In this document: positions 1-10,499 of the stretch, piece by piece | Layout of the letters: the number at the start of each line of letters is the position of its first letter | How positions within the stretch are numbered: the first letter of the stretch is position 1 | Assembly: GCF_051020765.1 (NCBI RefSeq) | Contig: NW_027469314.1 | Location: 62,001 to 126,000 of the forward strand | Source: Lasioglossum baleicum | Taxonomy: Eukaryota > Arthropoda > Insecta > Hymenoptera > Halictidae | Direction: 5' to 3' | DNA length: 64,000 nucleotides | Made by a program: the position numbers and the translations under genes | The notes under the pieces: model-generated | Databases searched by the model: none | The model's input: only the letters and a program-made list of their open reading frames with translations | What the model was told of the DNA's origin: nothing

Positions 1-42
1 GAGAGGATGCATCCCGCAGGCTAGTCGAGTAAAAACACGTGC
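1..42 (+). repeat. Consensus 42-bp monomer (m)
   Basis: This is the first exact consensus copy; others follow at 43-84, 85-126 and 127-168. In order it contains GAGAGGATGCATCCCGCAGG (with the 10-bp palindrome GGATGCATCC), CTAGTCGAG, a five-A tract and ACACGTGC (with the E-box palindrome CACGTG). It has four CpGs against about 3.1 expected from its C and G content. Recurrent variants are T or C after CGAG, CCTGC for CCCGC, GGGTAG for GGCTAG, TCGTG, TAGAG or TCCAG for TCGAG, and GAGCACAAA for GAGCAAAAA. These variants mark position within the larger repeats. Confidence 0.97.
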
Positions 43-168
43 GAGAGGATGCATCCCGCAGGCTAGTCGAGTAAAAACACGTGCGAGAGGATGCATCCCG
101 CAGGCTAGTCGAGTAAAAACACGTGCGAGAGGATGCATCCCGCAGGCTAGTCGAGTAAAAACACGTGC

Positions 169-237
169 GAGGTTTTGTGGGATGCGCATGCGCAGGTTTT
201 TTGGGATGCGCATGGCTAGTCGAGCAAAAACACGTGC
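169..237 (+). repeat. Compound block (b), simplest form: head + one 24-bp unit + tail
   Basis: The head (169-189) runs from GAGGTTTTG to GATGCGCAT. The 24-bp unit c (190-213) starts GCGCAGG, has a T6 tract and ends GGGATGCGCAT. The tail (214-237) matches monomer positions 19-42 apart from the usual C in CGAGC. Blocks hold one to three c units, giving 69, 93 or 117 bp. The head nearly always carries TTTTGTGGG and the last c unit nearly always TTTTTTGGG, so the block is polarised. Adjacent units create the 12-bp palindrome TGCGCATGCGCA. Confidence 0.95.
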
Positions 238-1141
238 GAGAGGATGCATCCCGCAGGGTAGTCGAGTAAAAACACGTGCGAGAGGATGCATCCCGCAGGC
301 TAGTCGAGTAAAAACACGTGCGAGAGGATGCAACCTGCAGGCTAGTCGAGTAAAAACACGTGCGAGAGGATGCATCCCGCAGGCTAGTCGAGCAAAAACA
401 CGTGCGAGAGGATGCATCCCGCAGGCTAGTCGAGCAAAAACACGTGCGAGAGGATGCATCCCGCAGGCTAGTCGAGTAAAAACACGTGCGAGAGGATGCA
501 TCCCGCAGGCTAGTCGAGCACAAACACGTGCGAGAGGATGCATCCCGCAGGCTAGTCGAGCAAAAACACGTGCGAGAGGATGCATCCCGCAGGCTAGTCG
601 AGTAAAAACACGTGCGAGAGGATGCATCCCGCAGGCTAGTCGAGTAAAAACACATGCGAGGTTTTGTGGGATGCGCATGCGCAGGTTTTTTGGGATGCGC
701 ATGGCTAGTCGAGCAAAAACACGTGCGAGAGGATGCATCCCGCAGTGTAGTCGAGTAAAAACACGTGCGAGAGGATGCATCCCGCAGGCTAGTCGTGTAA
801 AAACACGTGCGAGAGGATGCATCCCGCAGGCTAGTCGAGTAAAAACACGTGCGAGAGGATGCATCCCGCAGGCTAGTCGAGTAAAAACACGTGCGAGAGG
901 ATGCATCCCGCAGGCTAGTCGAGTAAAAACACGTGCGAGAGGATGCATCCTGCAGGCTAGTCGAGTAAAAACACGTGCGAGAGGATGCATCCCGCAGGCT
1001 AGTCGAGTAAAAACACGTGCGAGGTTTTGTGGGATGCGCATGCGCAGGTTTTGTGGGATGCGCATGCGCAGGTTTTTTGGGATGCGCATGGCTAGTCGAG
1101 CAAAAACACGTGCGAGAGGATGCATCCCGCAGGGTAGTCGT

Positions 1142-2853
1142 GTAAAAACACGTGCGAGAGGATGCATCCCGCAGGCTAGTCGAGTAAAAACACGTGCGAG
1201 AGGATGCATCCCGCAGGCTAGTCGAGTAAAAACACGTGCGAGGTTTTGTGGGATGCGCATGCGCAGGTTTTTTGGGATGCGCATGGCTAGTCGAGCAAAA
1301 ACACGTGCGAGAGGATGCATCCCGCAGGGTAGTCGAGTAAAAACACGTGCGAGAGGATGCATCCCGCAGGCTAATCGAGTAAAAACACGTGCGAGGTTTT
1401 GTGGGATGCGCATGCGCAGGTTTTGTGGGATGCGCATGCGCAGGTTTTTTGGGATGCGCATGGCTAGTCGAGCAAAAACACGTGCGAGAGGATGCATCCC
1501 GCAGGCTAGTCGAGTAAAAACACGTGCGAGAGGATGCATCCCGCAGGCTAGTCGAGTAAAAACACGTGCGAGAGGATGCATCCCGCAGGCTAGTCGAGTA
1601 AAAACACGTGCGAGAGGATGCATCCCGCAGGCTAGTCGAGTAAAAACACGTGCGAGAGGATGCATCCCGCAGGCTAGTCGAGTAAAGACACGTGCGAGAG
1701 GATGCATCCCGCAGGCTAGTCGAGTAAAAACACGTGCGAGAGGATGCATCCCGCAGGCTAGTCGAGTAAAAACACGTGCGAGGTTTTGTGGGATGCGCAT
1801 GCGCAGGTTTTTTGGGATGCGCATGCGCAGGTTTTTTGGGCGCGCATGCCTAGTCGAGCAAAAACACGTGCGAGAGGATGCATCCCGCAGGCTAGTCCAG
1901 CAAAAACACGTGCGAGAGGATGCATCCCGCAGGCTAGTCGAGTAAAAACACGTGCGAGAGGATGCATCCCGCAGGCTAGTCGAGTAAAAACACGTGCGAG
2001 AGGATGCATCCCGCAGGCTAGTCGAGTAAAAACACGTGCGAGAGGATGCATCCCGCAGGCTAGTCGAGTAAAAACACGTGCGAGGTTTTGTGGGATGCGC
2101 ATGCGCAGGTTTTTTGGGATGCGCATGGCTAGTCGAGCAAAAACACGTGCGAGAGGATGCATCCCGCAGGGTAGTCGAGTAAAAACACGTGCGAGAGGAT
2201 GCATCCCGCAGGCTAATCGAGTAAAAACACGTGCGAGGTTTTGTGGGATGCGCATGCGCAGGTTTTGTGGGATGCGCATGCGCAGGTTTTTTGGGATGCG
2301 CATGGCTAGTCGAGCAAAAACACGTGCGAGAGGATGCATCCCGCAGGCTAGTCGAGTAAAAACACGTGCGAGAGGATGCATCCCGCAGGCTAGTCGAGTA
2401 AAAACACGTGCGAGAGGATGCATCCCGCAGGCTAGTCGAGTAAAAACACGTGCGAGAGGATGCATCCCGCAGGCTAGTCGAGTAAAAACACGTGCGAGAG
2501 GATGCATCCCGCAGGCTAGTCGAGTAAAGACACGTGCGAGAGGATGCATCCCGCAGGCTAGTCGAGTAAAAACACGTGCGAGAGGATGCATCCCGCAGGC
2601 TAGTCGAGTAAAAACACGTGCGAGGTTTTGTGGGATGCGCATGCGCAGGTTTTTTGGGATGCGCATGCGCAGGTTTTTTGGGCGCGCATGCCTAGTCGAG
2701 CAAAAACACGTGCGAGAGGATGCATCCCGCAGGCTAGTCCAGCAAAAACACGTGCGAGAGGATGCATCCCGCAGGCTAGTCGAGTAAAAACACGTGCGAG
2801 AGGATGCATCCCGCAGGCTAGTCGAGTAAAAACACGTGCGAGAGGATGCATCC
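1142..2853 (+). repeat. 842-bp tandem duplication (about two copies)
   Basis: Three rare markers recur exactly 842 bp apart: CTAATCGAGT at 1371 and 2213, AGTAAAGACA at 1681 and 2523, and TTGGGCGCGCATGCC near 1836 and 2678. The copies match from 1142/1984 until a C/T difference at 2012/2854. The period is not a multiple of three because the GGGCGCGC variant is one base shorter than the usual GGGATGCGC. That shifts the open reading frame in both copies. Confidence 0.9.
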
Positions 2854-3083
2854 TGCAGGCTAGTCGAGTAAAAACACGTGCGAGAGGATGCATCCCGCAG
2901 GCTAGTCGAGTAAAATCACGTGCGAGGTTTTGTGGGATGCGCATGCGCAGGTTTTGTGGGATGCGCATGCGCAGGTTTTTTGGGATGCGCATGGCTAGTC
3001 GAGCAAAAACACGTGCGAGAGGATGCATCCTGCAGGCTAGTCGAGTAAAAACACGTGCGAGAGGATGCATCCCGCCTGGCTAG

Positions 3084-4710
3084 TCGTGTAAAAACACGTG
3101 CGAGAGGATGCATCCCGCAGGCTAGTCGAGTAAAAACACGTGCGAGAGGATGCATCCCGCAGGCTAGTCGAGTAAAAACACGTGCGAGGTTTTGTGGGAT
3201 GCGCATGCGCAGGTTTTGTGGGATGCGCATGCGCAGGTTTTTTGGGATGCGCATGGCTAGTCGAGCAAAAACACGTGCGAGAGGATGCATCCCGCAGGGT
3301 AGTCGAGTAAAAACACGTGCGAGAGGATGCATCCCGCAGGCTAGTCGAGTAAAAACACGTGCGAGGTTTTGTGGGATGCGCATGCGCAGGCTTTGTGGGA
3401 TGCGCATGCGCAGGTTTTTTGGGATGCGCATGGCTAGTCGAGCAAAAACACGTGCGAGGTTTTGTGGGATGCGCATGCGCAGGTTTTGTGGGATGCGCAT
3501 GCGCAGGTTTTTTGGGATGCGCATGGCTAGTCGAGCAAAAACACGTGAGAGAGGATGCATCCCGCAGGGTAGTCGAGCAAAAACACGTGCGAGAGGATGC
3601 ATCCCGCAGGCTAGTCGAGTAAAAACACGTGCGAGAGGATGCATCCCGCAGGCTAGTCGAGCACAAACACGTGCGAGAGGATGCATCCCGCAGGCTAGTC
3701 GAGCAAAAACACGTGCGAGAGGATGCATCCCGCAGGCTAGTCGAGCAAAAACACGTGCGAGAGGATGCATCCCGCAGGCTAGTCGAGTAAAAACACGTGC
3801 GAGAGGATGCATCCCGCAGGCTAGTCGAGTAAAAACACGTGCGAGGTTTTGTGGGATGCGCATGCGCAGGTTTTGTGGGATGCGCATGCGCAGGTTTTTT
3901 GGGATGCGCATGGCTAGTCGAGCAAAAACACGTGCGAGAGGATGCATCCCGCAGGGTAGTCGTGTAAAAACACGTGCGAGAGGATGCATCCCGCAGGCTA
4001 GTCGAGTAAAAACACGTGCGAGAGGATGCATCCCGCAGGCTAGTCGAGTAAAAACACGTGCGAGGTTTTGTGGGATGCGCATGCGCAGGTTTTTTGGGAT
4101 GCGCATGGCTAGTCGAGCAAAAACACGTGCGAGAGGATGCATCCCGCAGGGTAGTCGAGTAAAAACACGTGCGAGAGGATGCATCCCGCAGGCTAGTCGA
4201 GTAAAAACACGTGCGAGAGGATGCATCCTGCAGGCTAGTCGAGTAAAAACACGTGCGAGAGGATGCATCCCGCAGGCTAGTCGAGTAAAAACACGTGCGA
4301 GAGGATGCATCCCGCAGGCTAGTCGAGTAAAAACACGTGCGAGAGGATGCATCCCGCAGGCTAGTCCAGCAAAAACACGTGCGAGAGGATGCATCCCGCA
4401 GGCTAGTCGAGTAAAAACACGTGCGAGAGGATGCATCCCGCAGGCTAGTCGAGTAAAAACACGTGCGAGAGGATGCATCCTGCAGGCTAGTCGAGTAAAA
4501 ACACGTGCGAGAGGATGCATCCCGCAGGCTAGTCGAGTAAAATCACGTGCGAGGTTTTGTGGGATGCGCATGCGCAGGTTTTGTGGGATGCGCATGCGCA
4601 GGTTTTTTGGGATGCGCATGGCTAGTCGAGCAAAAACACGTGCGAGAGGATGCATCCTGCAGGCTAGTCGAGTAAAAACACGTGCGAGAGGATGCATCCC
4701 GCCTGGCTAG
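3084..4710 (+). repeat. Segment 2: abortive macro-cycle start
   Basis: It begins right after CCTGGC with TAGTCGTG, the signature of a macro-cycle start. It shows the A-start markers CAGGCTTTGTGGG (near 3388), two blocks with no 42-bp monomer between them (about 3363-3546) and CGTGAGAGAGG (near 3545). About 3.9 kb in, it departs from segment A and returns to leader-like sequence with CCTGC and TAGTCCAGC monomers. Positions about 2738-3910 match about 4365-5537 at an offset of 1,627 bp. Confidence 0.85.
3363..3548 (+). repeat. Back-to-back compound blocks (A-start doublet)
   Basis: Two 93-bp blocks abut with no 42-bp monomer between them. The first has GGCTTTGTGGG in its middle unit and the second is followed by CGTGAGAGAGG. 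The doublet recurs just after each macro-cycle start, near 4990, 18390, 37795, 51407 and 60882. It therefore works as a position tag within the array. A comparable doublet lies in delta (near 10646, 30650 and 44232) and B (near 12485, 32145 and 45728). Confidence 0.85.
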
Positions 4711-7700
4711 TCGTGTAAAAACACGTGCGAGAGGATGCATCCCGCAGGCTAGTCGAGTAAAAACACGTGCGAGAGGATGCATCCCGCAGGCTAGTCGAGT
4801 AAAAACACGTGCGAGGTTTTGTGGGATGCGCATGCGCAGGTTTTGTGGGATGCGCATGCGCAGGTTTTTTGGGATGCGCATGGCTAGTCGAGCAAAAACA
4901 CGTGCGAGAGGATGCATCCCGCAGGGTAGTCGAGTAAAAACACGTGCGAGAGGATGCATCCCGCAGGCTAGTCGAGTAAAAACACGTGCGAGGTTTTGTG
5001 GGATGCGCATGCGCAGGCTTTGTGGGATGCGCATGCGCAGGTTTTTTGGGATGCGCATGGCTAGTCGAGCAAAAACACGTGCGAGGTTTTGTGGGATGCG
5101 CATGCGCAGGTTTTGTGGGATGCGCATGCGCAGGTTTTTTGGGATGCGCATGGCTAGTCGAGCAAAAACACGTGAGAGAGGATGCATCCCGCAGGGTAGT
5201 CGAGCAAAAACACGTGCGAGAGGATGCATCCCGCAGGCTAGTCGAGTAAAAACACGTGCGAGAGGATGCATCCCGCAGGCTAGTCGAGCACAAACACGTG
5301 CGAGAGGATGCATCCCGCAGGCTAGTCGAGCAAAAACACGTGCGAGAGGATGCATCCCGCAGGCTAGTCGAGCAAAAACACGTGCGAGAGGATGCATCCC
5401 GCAGGCTAGTCGAGTAAAAACACGTGCGAGAGGATGCATCCCGCAGGCTAGTCGAGTAAAAACACGTGCGAGGTTTTGTGGGATGCGCATGCGCAGGTTT
5501 TGTGGGATGCGCATGCGCAGGTTTTTTGGGATGCGCATGCGCAGGTTTTTTGGGATGCGCATGCATAGTCGAGCAAAAACACGTGCGAGAGGATGCATAC
5601 CGCAGGCTAGTCCAGCAAAAACACGTGCGAGAGGATGCATCCCGCAGGCTAGTCGAGCAAAAACACGTGTGAGAGGATGCATCCCGCAGGCTAGTCGAGT
5701 AAAAACACGTGCGAGGTTTTGTGGGATGCGCATGCGCAGGTTTTGTGGGATGCGCATGCGCAGGTTTTTTGGGATGCGCATGGCTAGTCGAGCAAAAACA
5801 CGTGCGAGAGGATGCATCCCGCAGGCTAGTCGAGTAAAAACACGTGCGAGAGGATGCATCCCGCAGGCTAGTCGAGTAAAAACACGTGCGAGAGGATGCA
5901 TCCCGCAGGCTAGTCGAGTAAAAACACGTGCGAGAGGATGCATCCCGCAGGCTAGTCGAGTAAAAACACGTGCGAGGTTTTGTGGGATGCGCATGCGCAG
6001 GTTTTGAGGGATGCGCATGCGCAGGTTTTTTGGGATGCGCATGCGCAGGTTTTTTGGGATGCGCATGCCTAGTCGAGCAAAAACACGTGCGGGAGGATGC
6101 ATCCCGCAGGCTAGTCCAGCAAAAACACGTGCGAGAGGATGCATCCCGCAGGCTAGTCGAGTAAAAACACGTGCGAGAGGATGCATCCCGCAGGCTAGTC
6201 GAGTAAAAACACGTGCGAGAGGATGCATCCTGCAGGCTAGTCGAGTAAAAACACGTGCGAGAGGATGCATCCCGCAGGCTAGTCGAGTAAAAACACGTGC
6301 GAGGTTTTGTGGGATGCGCATGCGCAGGTTTTGTGGGATGCGCATGCGCAGGTTTTTTGGGATGCGCATGGCTAGTCGAGCAAAAACACGTGCGAGAGGA
6401 TGCATCCCGCAGGGTAGTCGTGTAAAAACACGTGCGAGAGGATGCATCCCGCAGGCTAGTCGAGTAAAAACACGTGCGAGAGGATGCATCCCGCAGGCTA
6501 GTCGAGTAAAAACACGTGCGAGGTTTTGTGGGATGCGCATGCGCAGGTTTTTTGGGATGCGCATGGCTAGTCGAGCAAAAACACGTGCGAGAGGATGCAT
6601 CCCGCAGGGTAGTCGAGTAAAAACACGTGCGAGAGGATGCATCCCGCAGGCTAGTCGAGTAAAAACACGTGCGAGAGGATGCATCCTGCAGGCTAGTCGA
6701 GTAAAAACACGTGCGAGAGGATGCATCCCGCAGGCTAGTCGAGCAAAAACACGTGCGAGAGGATGCATCCCGCAGGCTAGTCGAGCAAAAACACGTGCGA
6801 GAGGATGCATCCCGCAGGCTAGTAGAGCAAAAACACGTGCGAGAGGATGCATCCCGCAGGCTAGTCGAGTAAAAACACGTGCGAGGTTTTGTGGGATGCG
6901 CATGCGCAGGTTTTGTGGGATGCGCATGCGCAGGTTTTTTGGGATGCGCATGGCTAGTCGAGCAAAAACACGTGCGAGAGGATGCATCCCGCAGGCTAGT
7001 CGAGTAAAAACACGTGCGAGAGGATGCATCCCGCAGGCTAGTCGAGTAAAAACACGTGCGAGAGGATGCAACCCGCAGGCTAGTCGAGTAAAAACACGTG
7101 CGAGAGGATGCATCCCGCAGGCTAGTCGAGTAAAAACACGTGCGAGAGGATGCATCCCGCAGGCTAGTCGAGTAAAAACACGTGCGAGAGGATGCATCCC
7201 GCAGGCTAGTCGAGTAAAAACACGTGCGAGGTTTTGTGGGATGCGCATGCGCAGGTTTTTTGGGATGCGCATGCGCAGGTTTTTTGGGATGCGCATGCCT
7301 AGTCGAGCAAAAACACGTGCGAGAGGATGCATCCCGCAGGCTAGTCCAGCAAAAACACGTGCGAGAGGATGCATCCCGCAGGCTAGTCGAGTAAAAACAC
7401 GTGCGAGAGGATGCATCCCGCAGGCTAGTCGAGTAAAAACACGTGCGAGAGGATGCATCCTGCAGGCTAGTCGAGTAAAAACACGTGCGAGAGGATGCAT
7501 CCCGCAGGCTAGTCGAGTAAAATCACGTGCGAGGTTTTGTGGGATGCGCATGCGCAGGTTTTGTGGGATGCGCATGCGCAGGTTTTTTGGGATGCGCATG
7601 GCTAGTCGAGCAAAAACACGTGCGAGAGGATGCATCCCGCAGGGTAGTCGAGTAAAAACACGTGCGAGAGGATGCATCCCGCAGGCTAGTCGTGTAAAAA

Positions 7701-8812
7701 CACATGCGAGAGGATGCATCCCGCAGGCTAGTCGAGTAAAAACACGTGCGAGAGGATGCATCCCGCAGGCTAGTCGAGTAAAAACACGTGCGAGAGGATG
7801 CATCCCGCAGGCTAGGCGAGTAAAAACACGTGCGAGAGGATGCATCCTGCAGGCTAGTCGAGTAAAAACACGTGCGAGAGGATGCATCCCGCAGGCTAGT
7901 CGAGTAAAAACACGTGCGAGGTTTTGTGGGATGCGCATGCGCAGGTTTTTTGGGATGCGCATGGCTAGTCGAGCAAAAACACGTGCGAGAGGATGCATCC
8001 CGCAGGGTTGTCGTGTAAAAACACGTGCGAGAGGATGCATCCCGCAGGCTAGTCGAGTAAAAACACGTGCGAGAGGATGCATCCCGCAGGCTAGTCGAGT
8101 AAAAACACGTGCGAGGTTTTGTGGGATGCGCATGCGCAGGTTTTTTGGGATGCGCATGGCTAGTCGAGCAAAAACACGTGCGAGAGGATGCATCCCGCAG
8201 GGTAGTCGAGTAAAAACACGTGCGAGAGGATGCATCCCGCAGGCTAGTCGAGTAAAAACACGTGCGAGAGGATGCATCCCGCAGGCTAGTAGAGCAAAAA
8301 CACGTGCGAGGGGATGCATCCCGCAGGCTAGTCGAGTCAAAACACGTGCGAGGTTTTGTGGGATGCGCATGCGCGGGTTTTGTGGGATGCGCATGCGCAG
8401 GTTTTTTGGGATGCGCATGGCTAGTCGAGCAAAAACACGTGCGAGAGGATGCATCCCGCAGGCTAGTCGAGTAAAAACACGTGCGAGAGGATGCATCCCG
8501 CAGGCTAGTCGAGTAAAAACACGTGCGAGAGGATGCATCCCGCAGGCTAGTCGAGTAAAAACACGTGCGAGAGGATGCATCCCGCAGGCTAGTCGAGTAA
8601 AAACACGTGCGAGGGTTTGTGGGATGCGCATGCGCAGGTTTTGTGGGATGCGCATGCGCATGTTTTTTGGGATGCGCATGCCTAGTCGAGCAAAAACACG
8701 TGCGAGAGGATGCATCCCGCAGGCTAGTCGAGTAAAAACACGTGCGAGAGGATGCATCCTGCAGGCTAGTCGAGTAAAAACACGTGCGAGAGGATGCATC
8801 CCGCCTGGCTAG
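4711..8812 (+). repeat. Segment 3: A segment of cycle 1
   Basis: The barcode series is: GGCTTTGTGGG near 5016, CGTGAGAGAGG near 5171, GCATGCATAGTC near 5563, GATGCATACCGC near 5588, CGTGTGAG near 5668, GGTTTTGAGGG near 6000, ATCACGTG near 7523, CACATG near 7701, GGGTTGTCGTG near 8006, GAGTCAAAAC near 8334, CGCGGGTTTTG near 8373 and GCGCATGTTTTTT near 8657. It closes with a GAGGGTTTG head, a CCTGC monomer and the CCTGG junction. The part up to about 6.68 kb matches segment 8 at offset 13,400. The later part matches at 14,570. Confidence 0.87.
8262..8474 (+). repeat. Rare-variant module: GAGGGGATGC plus GAGTCAAAAC plus CGCGGGTTTTG
   Basis: A TAGTAGAGC monomer, then a monomer with GAGGGGATGC and GAGTCAAAAC (C for A breaks the A5 tract), then a block whose second unit has CGCGGG. 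The same trio occurs at about 22832, 25941, 28486 and 42067. In B and in segments 20/21 the block variant CGCGGG occurs with a normal GAGTAAAAA monomer, so two of the three changes are specific to A ends. Confidence 0.87.
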
Positions 8813-10499
8813 TCGAGTAAAAACACGTGCGAGAGGATGCATCCCGCAGGCTAGTCGAGTAAAAACACGTGCGAGAGGATGCATCCCGCAGGCTAGTCGA
8901 GTAAAAACACGTGCGAGGTTTTGTGGGATGCGCATGCGCAGGTTTTGTGGGATGCGCATGCGCAGGTTTTTTGGGATGCGCATGGCTAGTCGAGCAAAAA
9001 CACGTGCGAGAGGATGCATCCCGCAGGCTAGTCGAGTAAAAACACGTGCGAGAGGATGCATCCCGCAGGCTAGTCGAGTAAAAACACGTGCGAGAGGATG
9101 CATCCCGCAGGCTAGTCGAGTAAAAACACGTGCGAGGTTTTGTGGGATGCGCATGCGCAGGTTTTTTGGGATGCGCATGCGCAGGTTTTTTGGGATGCGC
9201 ATGCCTAGTCGAGCAAAAACACGTGCGAGAGGATGCATCCCGCAGGCTAGTCCAGCAAAAACACGTGCGAGAGGATGCATCCCGCAGGCTAGTCGAGTAA
9301 AAACACGTGCGAGAGGATGCATCCCGCAGGCTAGTCGAGTAAAAACACGTGCGAGAGGATGCATCCTGCAGGCTAGTCGAGTAAAAACACGTGCGAGAGG
9401 ATGCATCCCGCAGGCTAGTCGAGTAAAATCACGTGCGAGGTTTTGTGGGATGCGCATGCGCAGGTTTTGTGGGATGCGCATGCGCAGGTTTTTTGGGATG
9501 CGCATGGCTAGTCGAGCAAAAACACGTGCGAGAGGATGCATCCCGCAGGGTAGTCGAGTAAAAACACGTGCGAGAGGATGCATCCCGCAGGCTAGTCGTG
9601 TAAAAACACGTGCGAGAGGATGCATCCCGCAGGCTAGTCGAGTAAAAACACGTGCGAGAGGATGCATCCCGCAGGCTAGTCGAGTAAAAACACGTGCGAG
9701 AGGATGCATCCCGCAGGCTAGTCGAGTAAAAACACGTGCGAGAGGATGCATCCTGCAGGCTAGTCGAGTAAAAACACGTGCGAGAGGATGCATCCCGCAG
9801 GCTAGTCGAGTAAAAACACGTGCGAGGTTTTGTGGGATGCGCATGCGCAGGTTTTTTGGGATGCGCATGGCTAGTCGAGCAAAAACACGTGCGAGAGGAT
9901 GCATCCCGCAGGGTAGTCGTGTAAAAACACGTGCGAGAGGATGCATCCCGCAGGCTAGTCGAGTAAAAACACGTGCGAGAGGATGCATCCCGCAGGCTAG
10001 TCGAGTAAAAACACGTGCGAGGTTTTGTGGGATGCGCATGCGCAGGTTTTTTGGGATGCGCATGGCTAGTCGAGCAAAAACACGTGCGAGAGGATGCATC
10101 CCGCAGGGTAGTCGAGTAAAAACACGTGCGAGAGGATGCATCCCGCAGGCTAGTCGAGTAAAAACACGTGCGAGAGGATGCATCCCGCAGGCTAGTCGAG
10201 TAAAAACACGTGCGAGAGGATGCATCCCGCAGGCTAGTCGAGTAAAAACACGTGCGAGAGGATGCATCCCGCAGGCTAGTCGAGTAAAAACACGTGCGAG
10301 GGTTTGTGGGATGCGCATGCGCAGGTTTTGTGGGATGCGCATGCGCAGGTTTTTTGGGATGCGCATGCCTAGTCGAGCAAAAACACGTGCGAGAGGATGC
10401 ATCCCGCAGGCTAGTCGAGTAAAAACACGTGCGAGAGGATGCATCCTGCAGGCTAGTCGAGTAAAAACACGTGCGAGAGGATGCATCCCGCCTGGCTAG
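8813..10499 (+). repeat. Segment 4: gamma of cycle 1
   Basis: It opens with m monomers and a block plus three monomers (8922-9130) that are absent from gamma copies at 29037 and 42618. It then has the double T-type block with GCCTAG tail and TAGTCCAGC, an ATCACGTG monomer at 9428, and two short blocks each followed by GGGTAG monomers. It ends with the GAGGGTTTG closing module and a CCTGG junction. The second half matches segment 11 at an offset near 20,005. Confidence 0.83.

Larger units (their letters stand above)
1..3083 (+). repeat. Segment 1: rearranged leader
   Basis: The array is already in progress at base 1. This segment lacks the full barcode series of the later segments and has one-off variants: GATGCAACCTGCAGG near 330, CAGTGTAG near 744 and CACATG near 652. 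It contains the 842-bp tandem duplication described separately. It ends at the first CCTGGCTAG junction monomer (3061-3083). No gene or other element is visible. Confidence 0.85.

Noticed and set aside
190..213. T6 tract following GC-rich palindrome as rho-independent terminators
   Set aside because: The GATGCGCATGCGC dyad followed by T4-T6 resembles a hairpin plus U tract, but it recurs hundreds of times with no genes to terminate, in a probable eukaryotic satellite.
182..1945. 587-residue plus-strand open frame (14-residue period) as a repetitive Arg/Cys-rich protein
   Set aside because: The frame is open only because unit lengths are multiples of three. The same is true of similar frames across the window on both strands. 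Variants change residues freely and no promoter, splice or non-repetitive end is visible.
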